Assembly: GCA_023424475.1 (NCBI GenBank)
Contig: JAFADX010000268.1
Coordinates: forward strand, 1-25,979
Reading direction: 5' to 3'
Origin: Pseudomonadota bacterium
GTDB taxonomy: Bacteria > Pseudomonadota > Alphaproteobacteria > Acetobacterales > Acetobacteraceae
Length of the DNA: 25,979 bases
The position numbers were made by a program, and so were the translations under genes. Positions 6,666-18,943 of this stretch are shown here, in pieces (the stretch's first letter is position 1; each line of letters starts with the position of its first letter). A model generated the notes under the pieces. It made no database searches. It saw only the letters and a list, made by a program, of their open reading frames with translations, and was not told the DNA's origin.

Positions 6666-8264
6666 ATGAAACGACGCGACCTTTTCAGGGTCTCGGCGGC
6701 TGCGGGCGTTGCCGCCGCCGCCTCCACGCCGAACTTCGCCATTGCCCAGCCTGCCCGCAACCATGTGCTGAAATTCGTGCCGCAATCGAATCTTGCGGTG
6801 CTGGACCCGATCTGGACCACCGCGTACATCACGCGCAACCACGGATACATGATCTACGACACGCTGTTCGGCATCGACGGCGAGTTCAAGCCGAAGCCGC
6901 AGATGGCCGAGGGCGTGGCCTACGAGGACGGCGGCAAGGTCGCGACCGTCACGCTGCGCCAGGGGCCGAAGTTCCATGACGGCGAACCGGTGCGGGCGAA
7001 GGACTGCGTTGCCAGCCTCCGGCGCTGGATGCGCCGCAGCCCGATGGGCCAGAAGCTCGCGGAGTTCACCGAGGATCTTTCGGCGGTCGACGACCGCCGG
7101 CTGCGCTTCCGGCTGAAGCGGCCCTTCCCGCTGCTCGAGCAGGCGCTGGGCAACCTCGGCGCGCCGATCCCCTTCATCATGCCCGAACGGATCGCGATGA
7201 CCGATCCCTTCCAGCAGGTCCGCGAGACCATCGGCAGCGGCCCCTACCGCTTCAAGGCGGACGAGTTCAACTCCGGCAGCCTCATCGTCTACGAGAAGAA
7301 CCGGGACTACAGCCCGACGCCCGTGGCTGCGCGCGGGCTGACCGCCGGACCGAAGCTCGTGCATTTCGACCGCGTCGAATGGCACGTCATCCCCGACGCC
7401 GCGACCGCGGCGGGCGCGCTGCAGACCGGCGAGATCGACTGGTACGAGCAGCCTCCGCCGGAGATCCAGGACCTGCTGAAGCGCAACCGGAGCATCAGCA
7501 TCGAGGCGATCGACCCGAACCCGCTGATCGGGATCATGCGCCTCAACCACCTCTTTCCGCCGTTCGACGACAGGAAGATGCGCCAGGCGATCCTGCCGGC
7601 GGTCGACCAGAAGGACTACATGGTCGCGATCGTCGGCACCGATCCGGCGATGTACCGCACCGGCACGGGGGTCTTCACGCCCGGCACGCCGCTTGCGAAC
7701 GACGAGGGCATGTCGGTCCTCAACGGTCCCCGCAGCGTCGACCGCGCCAAGCAACTGCTGCGCGAGGCCGGCTACACCGATCAGCTCATCCGACTGATCG
7801 GCTCGACGGACATCCTCGCGCCGACGGCGATGACGCAGGTGGCGGTGGACATGTTCCGCCGGCTCGACGTGAACTTCGATCCGGTGCTGACCGACTGGGG
7901 CACGGTGGTGCAGCGGCGCGCGAGCCGCGAGCCGCTCGACAAGGGGGGCTGGTCGGTCTTCTGCACCGCCTTCGCGTCCTTCGACTTCCTCGATCCATCG
8001 GGCCACTACCCGCTGCGCGGCAACGGGCGCGGCGCCTGGTTCGGCTGGCCGACCATCCCGAAGCTCGAGGAACTGCGCGACCAGTGGTTCGTCGCGCCCG
8101 ACCTCGACGCGCAGAAGCGCATCGCGCGCGAGATGCAGCGGGTCGCGCTCGACGAGGTCTCGTACATCCCGCTCGGCTCGTACATGTCCATGACCGCCCT
8201 GAACAGGGAACTCAGGGACCGCGTGCGGGGCTTCGCCATGTTCTGGAACATCAAGCGCGGCTGA
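6666..8264 (+). CDS. SBP4: family-5 extracellular solute-binding protein
   Basis: This 532-residue periplasmic binding protein starts at 6666, with GGGAG about 8 nt upstream and a twin-arginine-like leader (MKRRDLFRVS; likely cleavage after AIA at residue 27). The frame is open upstream to 6600, but that extension would place residues before the signal and is rejected. Markers are LRQGPKFHDGEPV, SGPYRFKADE, TGEIDWYEQPPPEIQ, DWGTVVQRR, GNGRGAWFGWP and FWNIKRG. It is the closest relative of SBP3, ending at the exactly corresponding position. A proline replaces the usual leucine in the RQGPKFHDG motif. Element B sits in its 201-nt upstream gap, so this is the most plausible place for an internal promoter or processing site within the array (inference). 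Confidence 0.93.
   Translation: MKRRDLFRVSAAAGVAAAASTPNFAIAQPARNHVLKFVPQSNLAVLDPIWTTAYITRNHGYMIYDTLFGIDGEFKPKPQMAEGVAYEDGGKVATVTLRQGPKFHDGEPVRAKDCVASLRRWMRRSPMGQKLAEFTEDLSAVDDRRLRFRLKRPFPLLEQALGNLGAPIPFIMPERIAMTDPFQQVRETIGSGPYRFKADEFNSGSLIVYEKNRDYSPTPVAARGLTAGPKLVHFDRVEWHVIPDAATAAGALQTGEIDWYEQPPPEIQDLLKRNRSISIEAIDPNPLIGIMRLNHLFPPFDDRKMRQAILPAVDQKDYMVAIVGTDPAMYRTGTGVFTPGTPLANDEGMSVLNGPRSVDRAKQLLREAGYTDQLIRLIGSTDILAPTAMTQVAVDMFRRLDVNFDPVLTDWGTVVQRRASREPLDKGGWSVFCTAFASFDFLDPSGHYPLRGNGRGAWFGWPTIPKLEELRDQWFVAPDLDAQKRIAREMQRVALDEVSYIPLGSYMSMTALNRELRDRVRGFAMFWNIKRG
7431..7471 (+). repeat. Identical 41-nt tract shared with 5631-5671
   Basis: This is the SBP4 partner of the identical tract in SBP3, at an offset of exactly 1800 nt and in the same reading frame. 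Confidence 0.85.
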
Positions 8265-8305
8265 ACGGGCGCCGCGGCATCGGCTTGCAGGAGAGAGAGC
8301 ACAGC

Positions 8306-9898
8306 ATGGACCGTAGAACCTTCCTCACCGGTGCCGCGGCGGCCGCGGCGGCAAGCTCGGGGCCGCTCGCCCCGGCCCTGGCGCAGGGGGCCGTCGGGCG
8401 CACCCTGCGGGTGATTCCCCAGGCCAACCTGACCAGCCTCGATCCGGTCTGGACCACGGCCGTGGTCACGCGCAACCACGCCTTCCTGATCTACGACCAG
8501 ATCTGCGCGACGAATGCCGCGGGCGAGGTCAAGCCGCAGATGGCCGAGGGCTGGGACGTCGCGCAGGACGGCCTGGCCTGGACCTTCAGGCTGCGCGACG
8601 GCCTGATGTTCCACGATGGCGAGAAGGTCCTCGCGCGGGACTGCGTCGCCTCGATCGAGCGCTGGCGCAAGCGCGACCCCTTCATGCAGGTCCTCGCGGC
8701 GAACATCGCGGCGATCGAAGCGGTGGACGACAGGACCTTCCGCTTCCGCCTGCACAGGCCGACGCCGTTGCTCATCATGGCGCTCGGCCAGACGCAGTTC
8801 CCCTGCTTCGTCATGCCGGCCCGCGTGGCGGCGACGGACGCCTTCCAGCAGACGCGCGAATCCATCGGCAGCGGCCCGTTCCGCTTCCTCGTGGACGAAT
8901 GGAACCCGGGCCAGCGCGCCGTCTGGGCAAGGAATGAGCGCTACGTGCCTCGTCAGGAGGCGGTGGACGGCCTCGCCGGCGGCCGCGTGCCGAAGATCGA
9001 CCGCATCGAGTGGACGATCATCACCGACCCGGCGACCAGCGCGAATGCGATGGCACAGGGCGAGCAGGACTACTGGGAATACCCGCTGCACGACCTGCTG
9101 CCGATGCTGCGCCGCTCGCGCAACGTGGTGGTGGAGCAGAGGCTGCTCGATGGGACCTACGGGATCTGCCGCTTCAACACGTTGCAGCCGCCCTTCGACA
9201 ATCCCGCGATCCGCCGTGCGGTCGCCATGGCGGTGGACCAGCGCGACTACCTGCGCGCCGTGGCCGGCGACGATCCGGCCGGCTGGGGCGTCTGCGAAGG
9301 CGTCTTTGCCTGCAACTCGCCGCTCGCTAACGAGGCCGGCTCCGACATCCTTAAGATCCGCAGCGTCGACCGGGCGAAGAAGGCGCTCGAGGAAGCGGGC
9401 TACAAGGGCGAGAAGGTGGTGCAGATCGCCCCCGGCGACTATCCGCAGATCAACGCCCTGTCGCTGGTGACGGCCGACCTGCTGCGCCGGATCGGGATGA
9501 ACCTCGAATTCATCTCGGCCGACTGGGGCACGGTGGTGCAGCGCCGCGCGAGCAAGGAGCCGGTCGAGCACGGCGGCTGGAGCGTGTTCCACACCACCTC
9601 CTCCGGCCAGTCCCTCGCGCTGCCGGTGTTCAACCTCTTCCTGCGCGCCAATGGCCCGCGGGCCTGGTTCGGCTGGCCCGATGTGCCGGAGATCGAGCGC
9701 CTGCGCGCCGAATGGGTGGAGAAGGGGGCCGATCCGGCCGAAGGCCGCCGCATCGCCGAGGCTCTCAACCGGGAGGCGATGCAGTCCATGTATTACATCC
9801 CGCTCGGCTTCTACTGGCAGCCATCCGCCTGGGCGCGGAACGTCACCGGTGTCTTCCGTGCCCCGGCGACCGTCTTCTGGAACATCGGGAAGGGCTGA
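8306..9898 (+). CDS. SBP5: family-5 extracellular solute-binding protein
   Basis: This 530-residue SBP_bac_5 protein begins with a textbook twin-arginine motif (DRRTFLTG) and an alanine-rich segment, with likely cleavage after ALA at residue 26. The start at 8306 follows an AGGAGAG ribosome-binding site and lies 41 nt after SBP4. The open frame upstream to 7379 runs inside SBP4 and is spurious. It diverges from SBP3/SBP4 in several ligand-side segments: EQDYWEYPLHDLLPMLRR replaces EIDWYEQPPPEIQ, ACNSPLANEAG replaces the FTPGTPLAN loop, and it has ANGPRAWFGWPDVP near the end. DWGTVVQRR and the FWNIGKG tail are kept. The changes suggest a different ligand or affinity (inference). Confidence 0.93.
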   Translation: MDRRTFLTGAAAAAAASSGPLAPALAQGAVGRTLRVIPQANLTSLDPVWTTAVVTRNHAFLIYDQICATNAAGEVKPQMAEGWDVAQDGLAWTFRLRDGLMFHDGEKVLARDCVASIERWRKRDPFMQVLAANIAAIEAVDDRTFRFRLHRPTPLLIMALGQTQFPCFVMPARVAATDAFQQTRESIGSGPFRFLVDEWNPGQRAVWARNERYVPRQEAVDGLAGGRVPKIDRIEWTIITDPATSANAMAQGEQDYWEYPLHDLLPMLRRSRNVVVEQRLLDGTYGICRFNTLQPPFDNPAIRRAVAMAVDQRDYLRAVAGDDPAGWGVCEGVFACNSPLANEAGSDILKIRSVDRAKKALEEAGYKGEKVVQIAPGDYPQINALSLVTADLLRRIGMNLEFISADWGTVVQRRASKEPVEHGGWSVFHTTSSGQSLALPVFNLFLRANGPRAWFGWPDVPEIERLRAEWVEKGADPAEGRRIAEALNREAMQSMYYIPLGFYWQPSAWARNVTGVFRAPATVFWNIGKG

Positions 9899-9946
9899 GG
9901 CCCGCGGCTGGCACGCCCCGTGCTCCGTGCGGGGCGTTGCCGGGCC
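9899..9946 (+). other. GC-rich hairpin in the SBP5-SBP6 gap
   Basis: Directly after the SBP5 stop an outer GGCCCG/CGGGCC pairing (9899-9904 with 9941-9946) encloses an inner 7-bp stem (9914-9920 with 9930-9936). There is no T-run. It may attenuate or stabilise the transcript between SBP5 and SBP6. The remainder of this 166-nt gap shows nothing recognisable apart from the SBP6 ribosome-binding site. Confidence 0.4.
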
Positions 9947-10064
9947 AGGACCGGCGTCGGCGGGGCCGGTGGGCCTCGGGGGCGCTGGTCGCGCGCCCAT
10001 TCTTGATGCAATGTGGCTGTAATGCGGGCACCGAGGCGTGGCCCGTCAAAATGGGAGACGGTGA

Positions 10065-11663
10065 ATGGACCGTAGGACGTTCCTCAGGGCAGGTGTTGGC
10101 GCTGCCGCGATCGGCGCTTCGGGCGGGATTTCCTCGCCCGCGCTGTCGCAGGGTGCCGCCGCGCGCACCCTGCGCTTCGTGCCGCAGGCGAACCTCGCGA
10201 ACTTCGACCCGATCTGGACCACCCAGTACGTGGTGCGCAACGCGTCCGTGATGGTGTGGGACACGCTCTACGGATTCGACGACAAGCTGCAGCCGCAGCG
10301 CCAGATGGTCGAGGGCGAGGAGGTCTCCCAGGACGGCAAGACCTGGACCTTCAAGCTGCGCGCTGGCCTGAAGTTCCATGACGGAGAGCCGGTCCGCTCG
10401 AAGGACGTCGTCGCCTCGCTGACGCGCTGGATGCCGCGCGATCCGATGGGCCAGCTTCTGCGGGCGCTGAACGAGGAACTGGTCGCGGTCGACGACCGCA
10501 CCTTCCGCTGGCGCCTCAAGGCACCCTTCACCAAGATGCAGATGGCGCTCGGCAAGAACGCCACGCCAATGGCCTTCATCATGCCCGAGCGGATCGCCAA
10601 GACCGATCCCTTCCAGCAGATCTCCGAATATGTCGGTTCCGGTCCCTTCCGCTTCGTGCGCAACGAATGGGTGCCCGGCGCCAAGGCGGTGTTCGAGAAG
10701 TTCGCCGACTATGTTCCCCGCGACGAGCCGAGCAGCTGGCTCGCCGGCGGCAAGCGCGCCCTCATCGATCGCGTGGAATGGGTGGTGATGCCTGATCCCG
10801 CCACGGCCTCGGCCGCGCTGCAGAACGGCGAGGTCGACTGGTGGGAGAACCCGATCACCGACCTGGTGCCGGTGCTGCGCCGCAACCGCAACATCCAGGT
10901 CGACATCGCGGATCCGCTGGGCAACATCGGCTCCTTCCGCATGAACCACCTGCATCCGCCCTTCAACAACGTGAAGGTGCGCCAGGCGGTGATGACGGCG
11001 CTGAGCCAGGAAGACTACATGCGCGCCGTGGTCGGCGACGATCCCGCTCTGCGCAAGGTGCTGGGCGGCTTCTTCACGCCGGGCACGCCGCTCTACACCG
11101 AGGAAGGCGGCGAGATGATGAAGGCCGCGAACCTCGAGGCGGGCAAGCGGCTGCTGGCGGAATCCGGCTACAACAACGAACCGGTGATCTGCATCGTCGC
11201 GCAGGACCAGACCATCACCAAGGCGCAGGGCGACGTGACCGCCGACCTGCTCAAGCGGCTCGGCATGAATGTCGATTTCGTCGCGACCGACTGGGGCACC
11301 GTCGGCCAGCGCCGCGCGATGAAGAACCCGCCCAACCAGGGCGGCTGGAGCATGTTCCACACCTGGCATGCCGGTGCAGACACCATCAACCCGGTGATCT
11401 ACAACGCCGTCCGCGCCAACGGCGACGGCGCCTGGTTCGGCTGGCCCAACGTGCCGGCGGTGGAAGCGGAGGTACCGAAGTGGCTCGCCGCGACCAGCCT
11501 CGAGGAGGAGCGCGCGGCGATCGGCCGCCTCAACCGCGCCGCGGTCGAGAACGTCGTCTATTGCCCGACCGGCTTCTTCCTGGGCTACCAGGCGTGGCGC
11601 AAGAACGTCTCCGGCATCGTGAAGGGACCGATTCCCTTCGCCTGGGGCGTTTCCAAGTCCTGA
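10065..11663 (+). CDS. SBP6: family-5 extracellular solute-binding protein next to the permease genes
   Basis: This 532-residue periplasmic binding protein has a consensus-like twin-arginine leader (MDRRTFLRAG, likely cleavage after ALS at residue 28). The start at 10065 is preceded by GGGAG. Family markers are LRAGLKFHDGEPV, SLTRW, SGPFRF, GEVDWWENP, DWGTVGQRR and ANGDGAWFGWP. It is the only copy whose C-terminus lacks FWN, ending FAWGVSKS. Its stop is 24 nt before the permease start, so it is the SBP most tightly linked to the transporter and is probably the ancestral cognate receptor, with the other five as duplicates (inference). The physiological ligand is unknown. Confidence 0.93.
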   Translation: MDRRTFLRAGVGAAAIGASGGISSPALSQGAAARTLRFVPQANLANFDPIWTTQYVVRNASVMVWDTLYGFDDKLQPQRQMVEGEEVSQDGKTWTFKLRAGLKFHDGEPVRSKDVVASLTRWMPRDPMGQLLRALNEELVAVDDRTFRWRLKAPFTKMQMALGKNATPMAFIMPERIAKTDPFQQISEYVGSGPFRFVRNEWVPGAKAVFEKFADYVPRDEPSSWLAGGKRALIDRVEWVVMPDPATASAALQNGEVDWWENPITDLVPVLRRNRNIQVDIADPLGNIGSFRMNHLHPPFNNVKVRQAVMTALSQEDYMRAVVGDDPALRKVLGGFFTPGTPLYTEEGGEMMKAANLEAGKRLLAESGYNNEPVICIVAQDQTITKAQGDVTADLLKRLGMNVDFVATDWGTVGQRRAMKNPPNQGGWSMFHTWHAGADTINPVIYNAVRANGDGAWFGWPNVPAVEAEVPKWLAATSLEEERAAIGRLNRAAVENVVYCPTGFFLGYQAWRKNVSGIVKGPIPFAWGVSKS

Positions 11664-11687
11664 TGTCCTGACAGGTAGTTCGCGATC

Positions 11688-12629
11688 ATGTTCGCATATG
11701 TCTTCCGGCGTATCCTGGCCACCATCCCGGTGATGGCCATCGTTGCGCTCTTCGTCTTCAGTCTCCTCTACATAGCGCCGGGCGACCCGGCGGCCGTGAT
11801 CGCGGGCGACCAGGCCACGCCTGACGATGTGGAACGCATCCGCCAGAGCCTCGGCCTCGACCGCCCCTACCTCGTGCGGTTCGGGGAATGGGTCTTCCGC
11901 ATCATGAACGGAGACCTCGGGGTCTCGATCTTCACCAACCTGCCGGTCATCACCATGATCAAGCAGCGCGTCGAGCCGACGCTCTCGCTCATGGTGGTGA
12001 CGCTGATCCTCGCCGTCTCCATCGCCGTTCCGCTCGGCGTGGTGGCGGCGTGGAAGGTCGGCACCTGGATCGACCGCGCGGTGATGGGCTTCGCGGTGCT
12101 CGGCTTCTCGGTGCCGGTCTTCGTGGTGGGCTACCTGCTCGCCTACATCTTCGCCCTCGAGCTCGACTGGCTGCCGGTGCAGGGATACACGAGCTTCAGC
12201 GAAGGCTTCGTGCCCTGGATCGAGAACCTGATCCTGCCGGCCATCGCGCTGGGATCGGTCTACATCGCGCTGATCGCGCGCATCACCCGCGCGACCATGC
12301 TCGAGGTGCTGCAGCAGGACTACATCCGTACCGCGCGCGCCAAGGGCGCGGGGCAGGTCTCGATCCTGTTCCTGCACGCGCTGAAGAATGCCGCCGTGCC
12401 GATCGTGACCGTGATCGGCATCGGCGTCGCGCTGCTGATCGGCGGCGCCGTGGTGACCGAGAGCGTCTTCGCCATTCCAGGCCTCGGCCGGCTCACCGTG
12501 GATGCGATCCTGCGGCGCGACTACCCGGTCATCCAGGGCGTCATCCTGCTCTTCTCCTTCGTCTACGTGCTGGTCAATCTCGTGATCGACCTGCTCTACA
12601 CCCTCTTCGACCCGAGGATCCGGTACTGA
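11688..12629 (+). CDS. dppB: ABC transporter permease, DppB/OppB type
   Basis: This 313-residue inner-membrane subunit of a peptide/nickel-family importer has the usual length. The N-terminus MFAYVFRRIL leads into transmembrane segment 1 (about 9-29), followed by the typical PGDPA. Further membrane segments lie near 99-121, 133-157, 181-199, 237-258 and 281-305. The cytoplasmic EAA-like loop that docks on the ATPases (about 211-233, DYIRTARAKGA) lies between segments 4 and 5. The C-terminus LFDPRIRY is characteristic of this family. It pairs with the DppC-type subunit to form the channel. The stop overlaps the next start by one base (TGATG), implying translational coupling. Confidence 0.95.
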   Translation: MFAYVFRRILATIPVMAIVALFVFSLLYIAPGDPAAVIAGDQATPDDVERIRQSLGLDRPYLVRFGEWVFRIMNGDLGVSIFTNLPVITMIKQRVEPTLSLMVVTLILAVSIAVPLGVVAAWKVGTWIDRAVMGFAVLGFSVPVFVVGYLLAYIFALELDWLPVQGYTSFSEGFVPWIENLILPAIALGSVYIALIARITRATMLEVLQQDYIRTARAKGAGQVSILFLHALKNAAVPIVTVIGIGVALLIGGAVVTESVFAIPGLGRLTVDAILRRDYPVIQGVILLFSFVYVLVNLVIDLLYTLFDPRIRY

Positions 12630-13555
12630 TGTCCGCCACCGTTCTCGACCCGGCCCAGGTGCCGCCGGCCTCCGTGAAGGCCGCGGCGCCGATGCCCGAC
12701 ATCATGCCGCCCGTGAGGGCCCGCAAGGGCCTCTGGGGCTTCATGTACCGCAACCCGTCCATCGCCATCGGCGGCACCATCGTGCTGCTGATGATCCTGA
12801 TGGCGATCTTCGCGCCGCTGCTCTGGACAGTGGACCCCACGGCACTCGCCCCGGCGCGGCGCACGCGCGAGCCTTCGGCGATGTACTGGTTCGGCACCGA
12901 TATGCTCGGCCGCGATGTCTATTCCCGCGTGGTCTACGGCGCGCGCGTCTCGCTCATCGTCGGCTTCGCCGTGGCCTTCTTCTCCTCGGTGGTGGGGCTG
13001 GCGATCGGCGTCGTCTCGGGCTTCGTCCGCTGGGCCGACGGCATCATCATGCGCATCATGGACGGGCTGATGTCGATCCCCTCGATCCTCCTCGCGATCG
13101 CGCTGATGGCGCTGACGCGCGGTTCGGTGGGCAACGTCATCCTCGCCATCACGGTCGCCGAGGTGCCGCGCGTCTCGCGCCTGGTGCGCGGCGTGGTGCT
13201 CTCGCTGCGCGAACAGCCCTATGTCGATGCGGCGGTGTCCTGCGGCACGCGCACGCCCGTGATCATCTGGCGCCACATCCTGCCCAACACCGTCGCGCCG
13301 ATGACGGTGCAGGCGACCTATGTCTGCGCCTCGGCGATGATCGTGGAATCCATCCTGTCCTTCATCGGCGCCGGCACGCCGCCGATCATCCCGTCCTGGG
13401 GCAACATCATGGCCGAGGGCAGGGCGCTGTGGCAGGTGAAGCCCTACATCGTCTTCTTCCCCGCCCTGTTCCTGTCCGTCACCGTGCTCGCCGTGAACCT
13501 GCTGGGCGACGGTCTGCGCGACGCGCTCGACCCGCGCATGGCCAAGAGGCTCTGA
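12629..13555 (+). CDS. dppC: ABC transporter permease, DppC/OppC type
   Basis: This 308-residue partner permease starts at 12629, one base into the DppB-type stop. The frame is open further upstream, but that part lies within the preceding gene. It has a Pro/Ala-rich cytoplasmic N-terminus, a first membrane segment at about 45-66, then the conserved FGTDMLGRDVYSR (88-100), which is diagnostic of DppC/OppC. Membrane segments follow near 107-132, 152-162, 168-178, 224-246 and 276-294. The EAA loop is at about 197-220 (PYVDAAVSCG to ILPN), and the C-terminus is LRDALDPRMAKRL. It forms the heterodimeric channel with the upstream permease; the ATPase gene begins 6 nt after its stop. Confidence 0.95.
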   Translation: MSATVLDPAQVPPASVKAAAPMPDIMPPVRARKGLWGFMYRNPSIAIGGTIVLLMILMAIFAPLLWTVDPTALAPARRTREPSAMYWFGTDMLGRDVYSRVVYGARVSLIVGFAVAFFSSVVGLAIGVVSGFVRWADGIIMRIMDGLMSIPSILLAIALMALTRGSVGNVILAITVAEVPRVSRLVRGVVLSLREQPYVDAAVSCGTRTPVIIWRHILPNTVAPMTVQATYVCASAMIVESILSFIGAGTPPIIPSWGNIMAEGRALWQVKPYIVFFPALFLSVTVLAVNLLGDGLRDALDPRMAKRL

Positions 13556-13561
13556 ACCGAC

Positions 13562-14547
<986 letters not shown>

Positions 14548-14551
<4 letters not shown>

Positions 14552-15579
14552 GCACGCCGATCCTCGAGGTCAACGACCTCAAGAAGCACTTCCCCATCCG
14601 TGCCGGCTTCTTCGGCGGCACCACCGGCTATGTCTATGCCGTGGACGGCGTCTCCTTCTCGATCGCGAAGGGGGAGACGCTCTCCCTCGTGGGTGAATCG
14701 GGCTGCGGCAAGTCGACCGTCGGCAAGGCCATCCTCCGCCTGTTCGACATCACGGACGGGCAGGTGGTGCTCGACGGGCAGCGGATCGACGACATGGCGC
14801 CCGGCACGCTGCGGCCGATGCGCCGGCGCATGCAGGTGGTCTTCCAGGATCCCTTCTCCTCCCTCAACCCGCGCATGCGGGTGAGGGACCTGCTGGCCGA
14901 GCCGATCCGCAACTTCGGCCTGGCGAAGGATGCCGCGGACCTCGACCGGCGCATCGGCGAGCTGATGGACCGCGTGCGCCTGCCGCGCGATGCGGTGAAC
15001 CGCTGGCCGCACGAATTCTCGGGCGGCCAGCGCCAGCGTATCTGCATCGCGCGCGCCCTGGCGCCGGAACCCGACCTGATCATCTGCGACGAGGCGGTCT
15101 CTGCCCTCGACGTCTCGGTGAAGGCGCAGATCGTGAACCTGCTGCAGGATCTGCAGAAGGAACTTGGCCTGGCGATGCTGTTCATCAGCCACGACCTCGC
15201 GATCGTCGAGCACATGACGCACCGCGTGGCGGTCATGTACCTCGGCAAGATCGTCGAGGTGGCGCCGAAGCGGGAGCTCTTCGCCGCGCCGAAGCACCCG
15301 TATACCGAGGCGCTGCTCTCGGCCGTGCCGGTGCCCGAGCCGGGGGCGGCGCGCGAGCGCATCATCCTGACCGGGGACGTGCCGTCCCCGATCAAGCCGC
15401 CCAAGGGCTGCCGCTTCCATACCCGCTGCCCCTACGCCTTCGATCGCTGCAGCAAGGATGAGCCGGCGCTGCGGCAGACGGAGGAAGGGCACTTCGCCGC
15501 CTGCCACCTGCACGACCGGCCGGCGGCGGAGAATCCGCTGGCCGGCGCCGTCGGTGCCGCCATCATCGCCCACCACTGA
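14548..15579 (+). CDS. dppF: ABC transporter ATP-binding protein, DppF/OppF type
   Basis: This 343-residue second ATPase starts on the ATGA overlap. It has Walker A GESGCGKST (49-57), Q-loop Gln100, signature FSGGQ (157-161), Walker B LIICDE (177-182) and switch His215. The C-terminal domain carries Cys288, Cys294, Cys301 and Cys319, matching the pattern in its partner. Walker B is followed by AVSALDVS, the usual DppF form, in place of PTTALDVT. The short tail after the last Cys is alanine-rich. As the last gene of the transport locus it is followed by a strong hairpin. No further SBP or regulator lies downstream. Confidence 0.96.
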
Positions 15580-15586
15580 CCGGCGG

Positions 15587-15617
15587 GCGCCGCGGGAGAA
15601 GGCCGCTCCCGCGGCGC
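15587..15617 (+). terminator. Probable terminator of the transporter operon
   Basis: A perfect 12-bp GC-rich stem (15587-15598 with 15606-15617) with a 7-nt loop starts 8 nt after the DppF-type stop. It lacks a T-run, so termination efficiency is uncertain, but its position fits the end of the transcription unit. Confidence 0.55.
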
Positions 15618-15674
15618 TGCATCGGCTAGTCCGGCTGTTCCGGGCCTCGCAGTTCCCTATCGTGCTCGTGTTGT

Positions 15675-15848
15675 ATGCAGGGGGTGACCGACGCGCTGTT
15701 CGGGGTCTTCACTCTCGGATCGGCTGTGGGCCGGGTGGTGGGCTGCGCGGCGGTGGCCATGTTCCGGGTCTGGGTCGTGGCGACGCCGGCGCTCCCTGCC
15801 CTGGTGGTCCTGACGCGCAAACGCCAGGGGCCCGCCCGCAACGCTTGA
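15675..15848 (+). CDS. Possible small hydrophobic protein (57 aa)
   Basis: I do not recognise this gene. It occupies part of the 357-nt gap between the transporter and the coxSLM-like genes. The frame encodes 57 residues with a hydrophobic central region containing two short apolar stretches (around 8-30 and 31-46), then a basic end (TRKRQG). About nine codons in ten end in G or C, as in the surrounding genes. Against it: no convincing ribosome-binding site precedes the ATG, and an in-frame stop at 15627 excludes a longer start. The rest of the gap holds only the operon terminator and the coxS leader. It could be a small membrane protein or a chance frame. Confidence 0.38.
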   Translation: MQGVTDALFGVFTLGSAVGRVVGCAAVAMFRVWVVATPALPALVVLTRKRQGPARNA

Positions 15849-15936
15849 CGAGGCATGGGCGGCAGGGCGAGGCTTGCCCCCTCACGAGCGGGCCCGCATG
15901 CCCGACATCCAACCGGATTGACTGGGGAGACGCACG

Positions 15937-16440
<504 letters not shown>

Positions 16441-16540
16441 GCCTGCGCCGGCACGGGCGCGGTCGCGCGCGCCCCAAGGACCAGGGCACCGGCAAATCCC
16501 GGGCCTTTCAACGACGAGCCCTCAAGGGAGGGGACAGGTC

Positions 16541-18931
<2,391 letters not shown>

Positions 18932-18943
18932 GAGGGTCAGACC

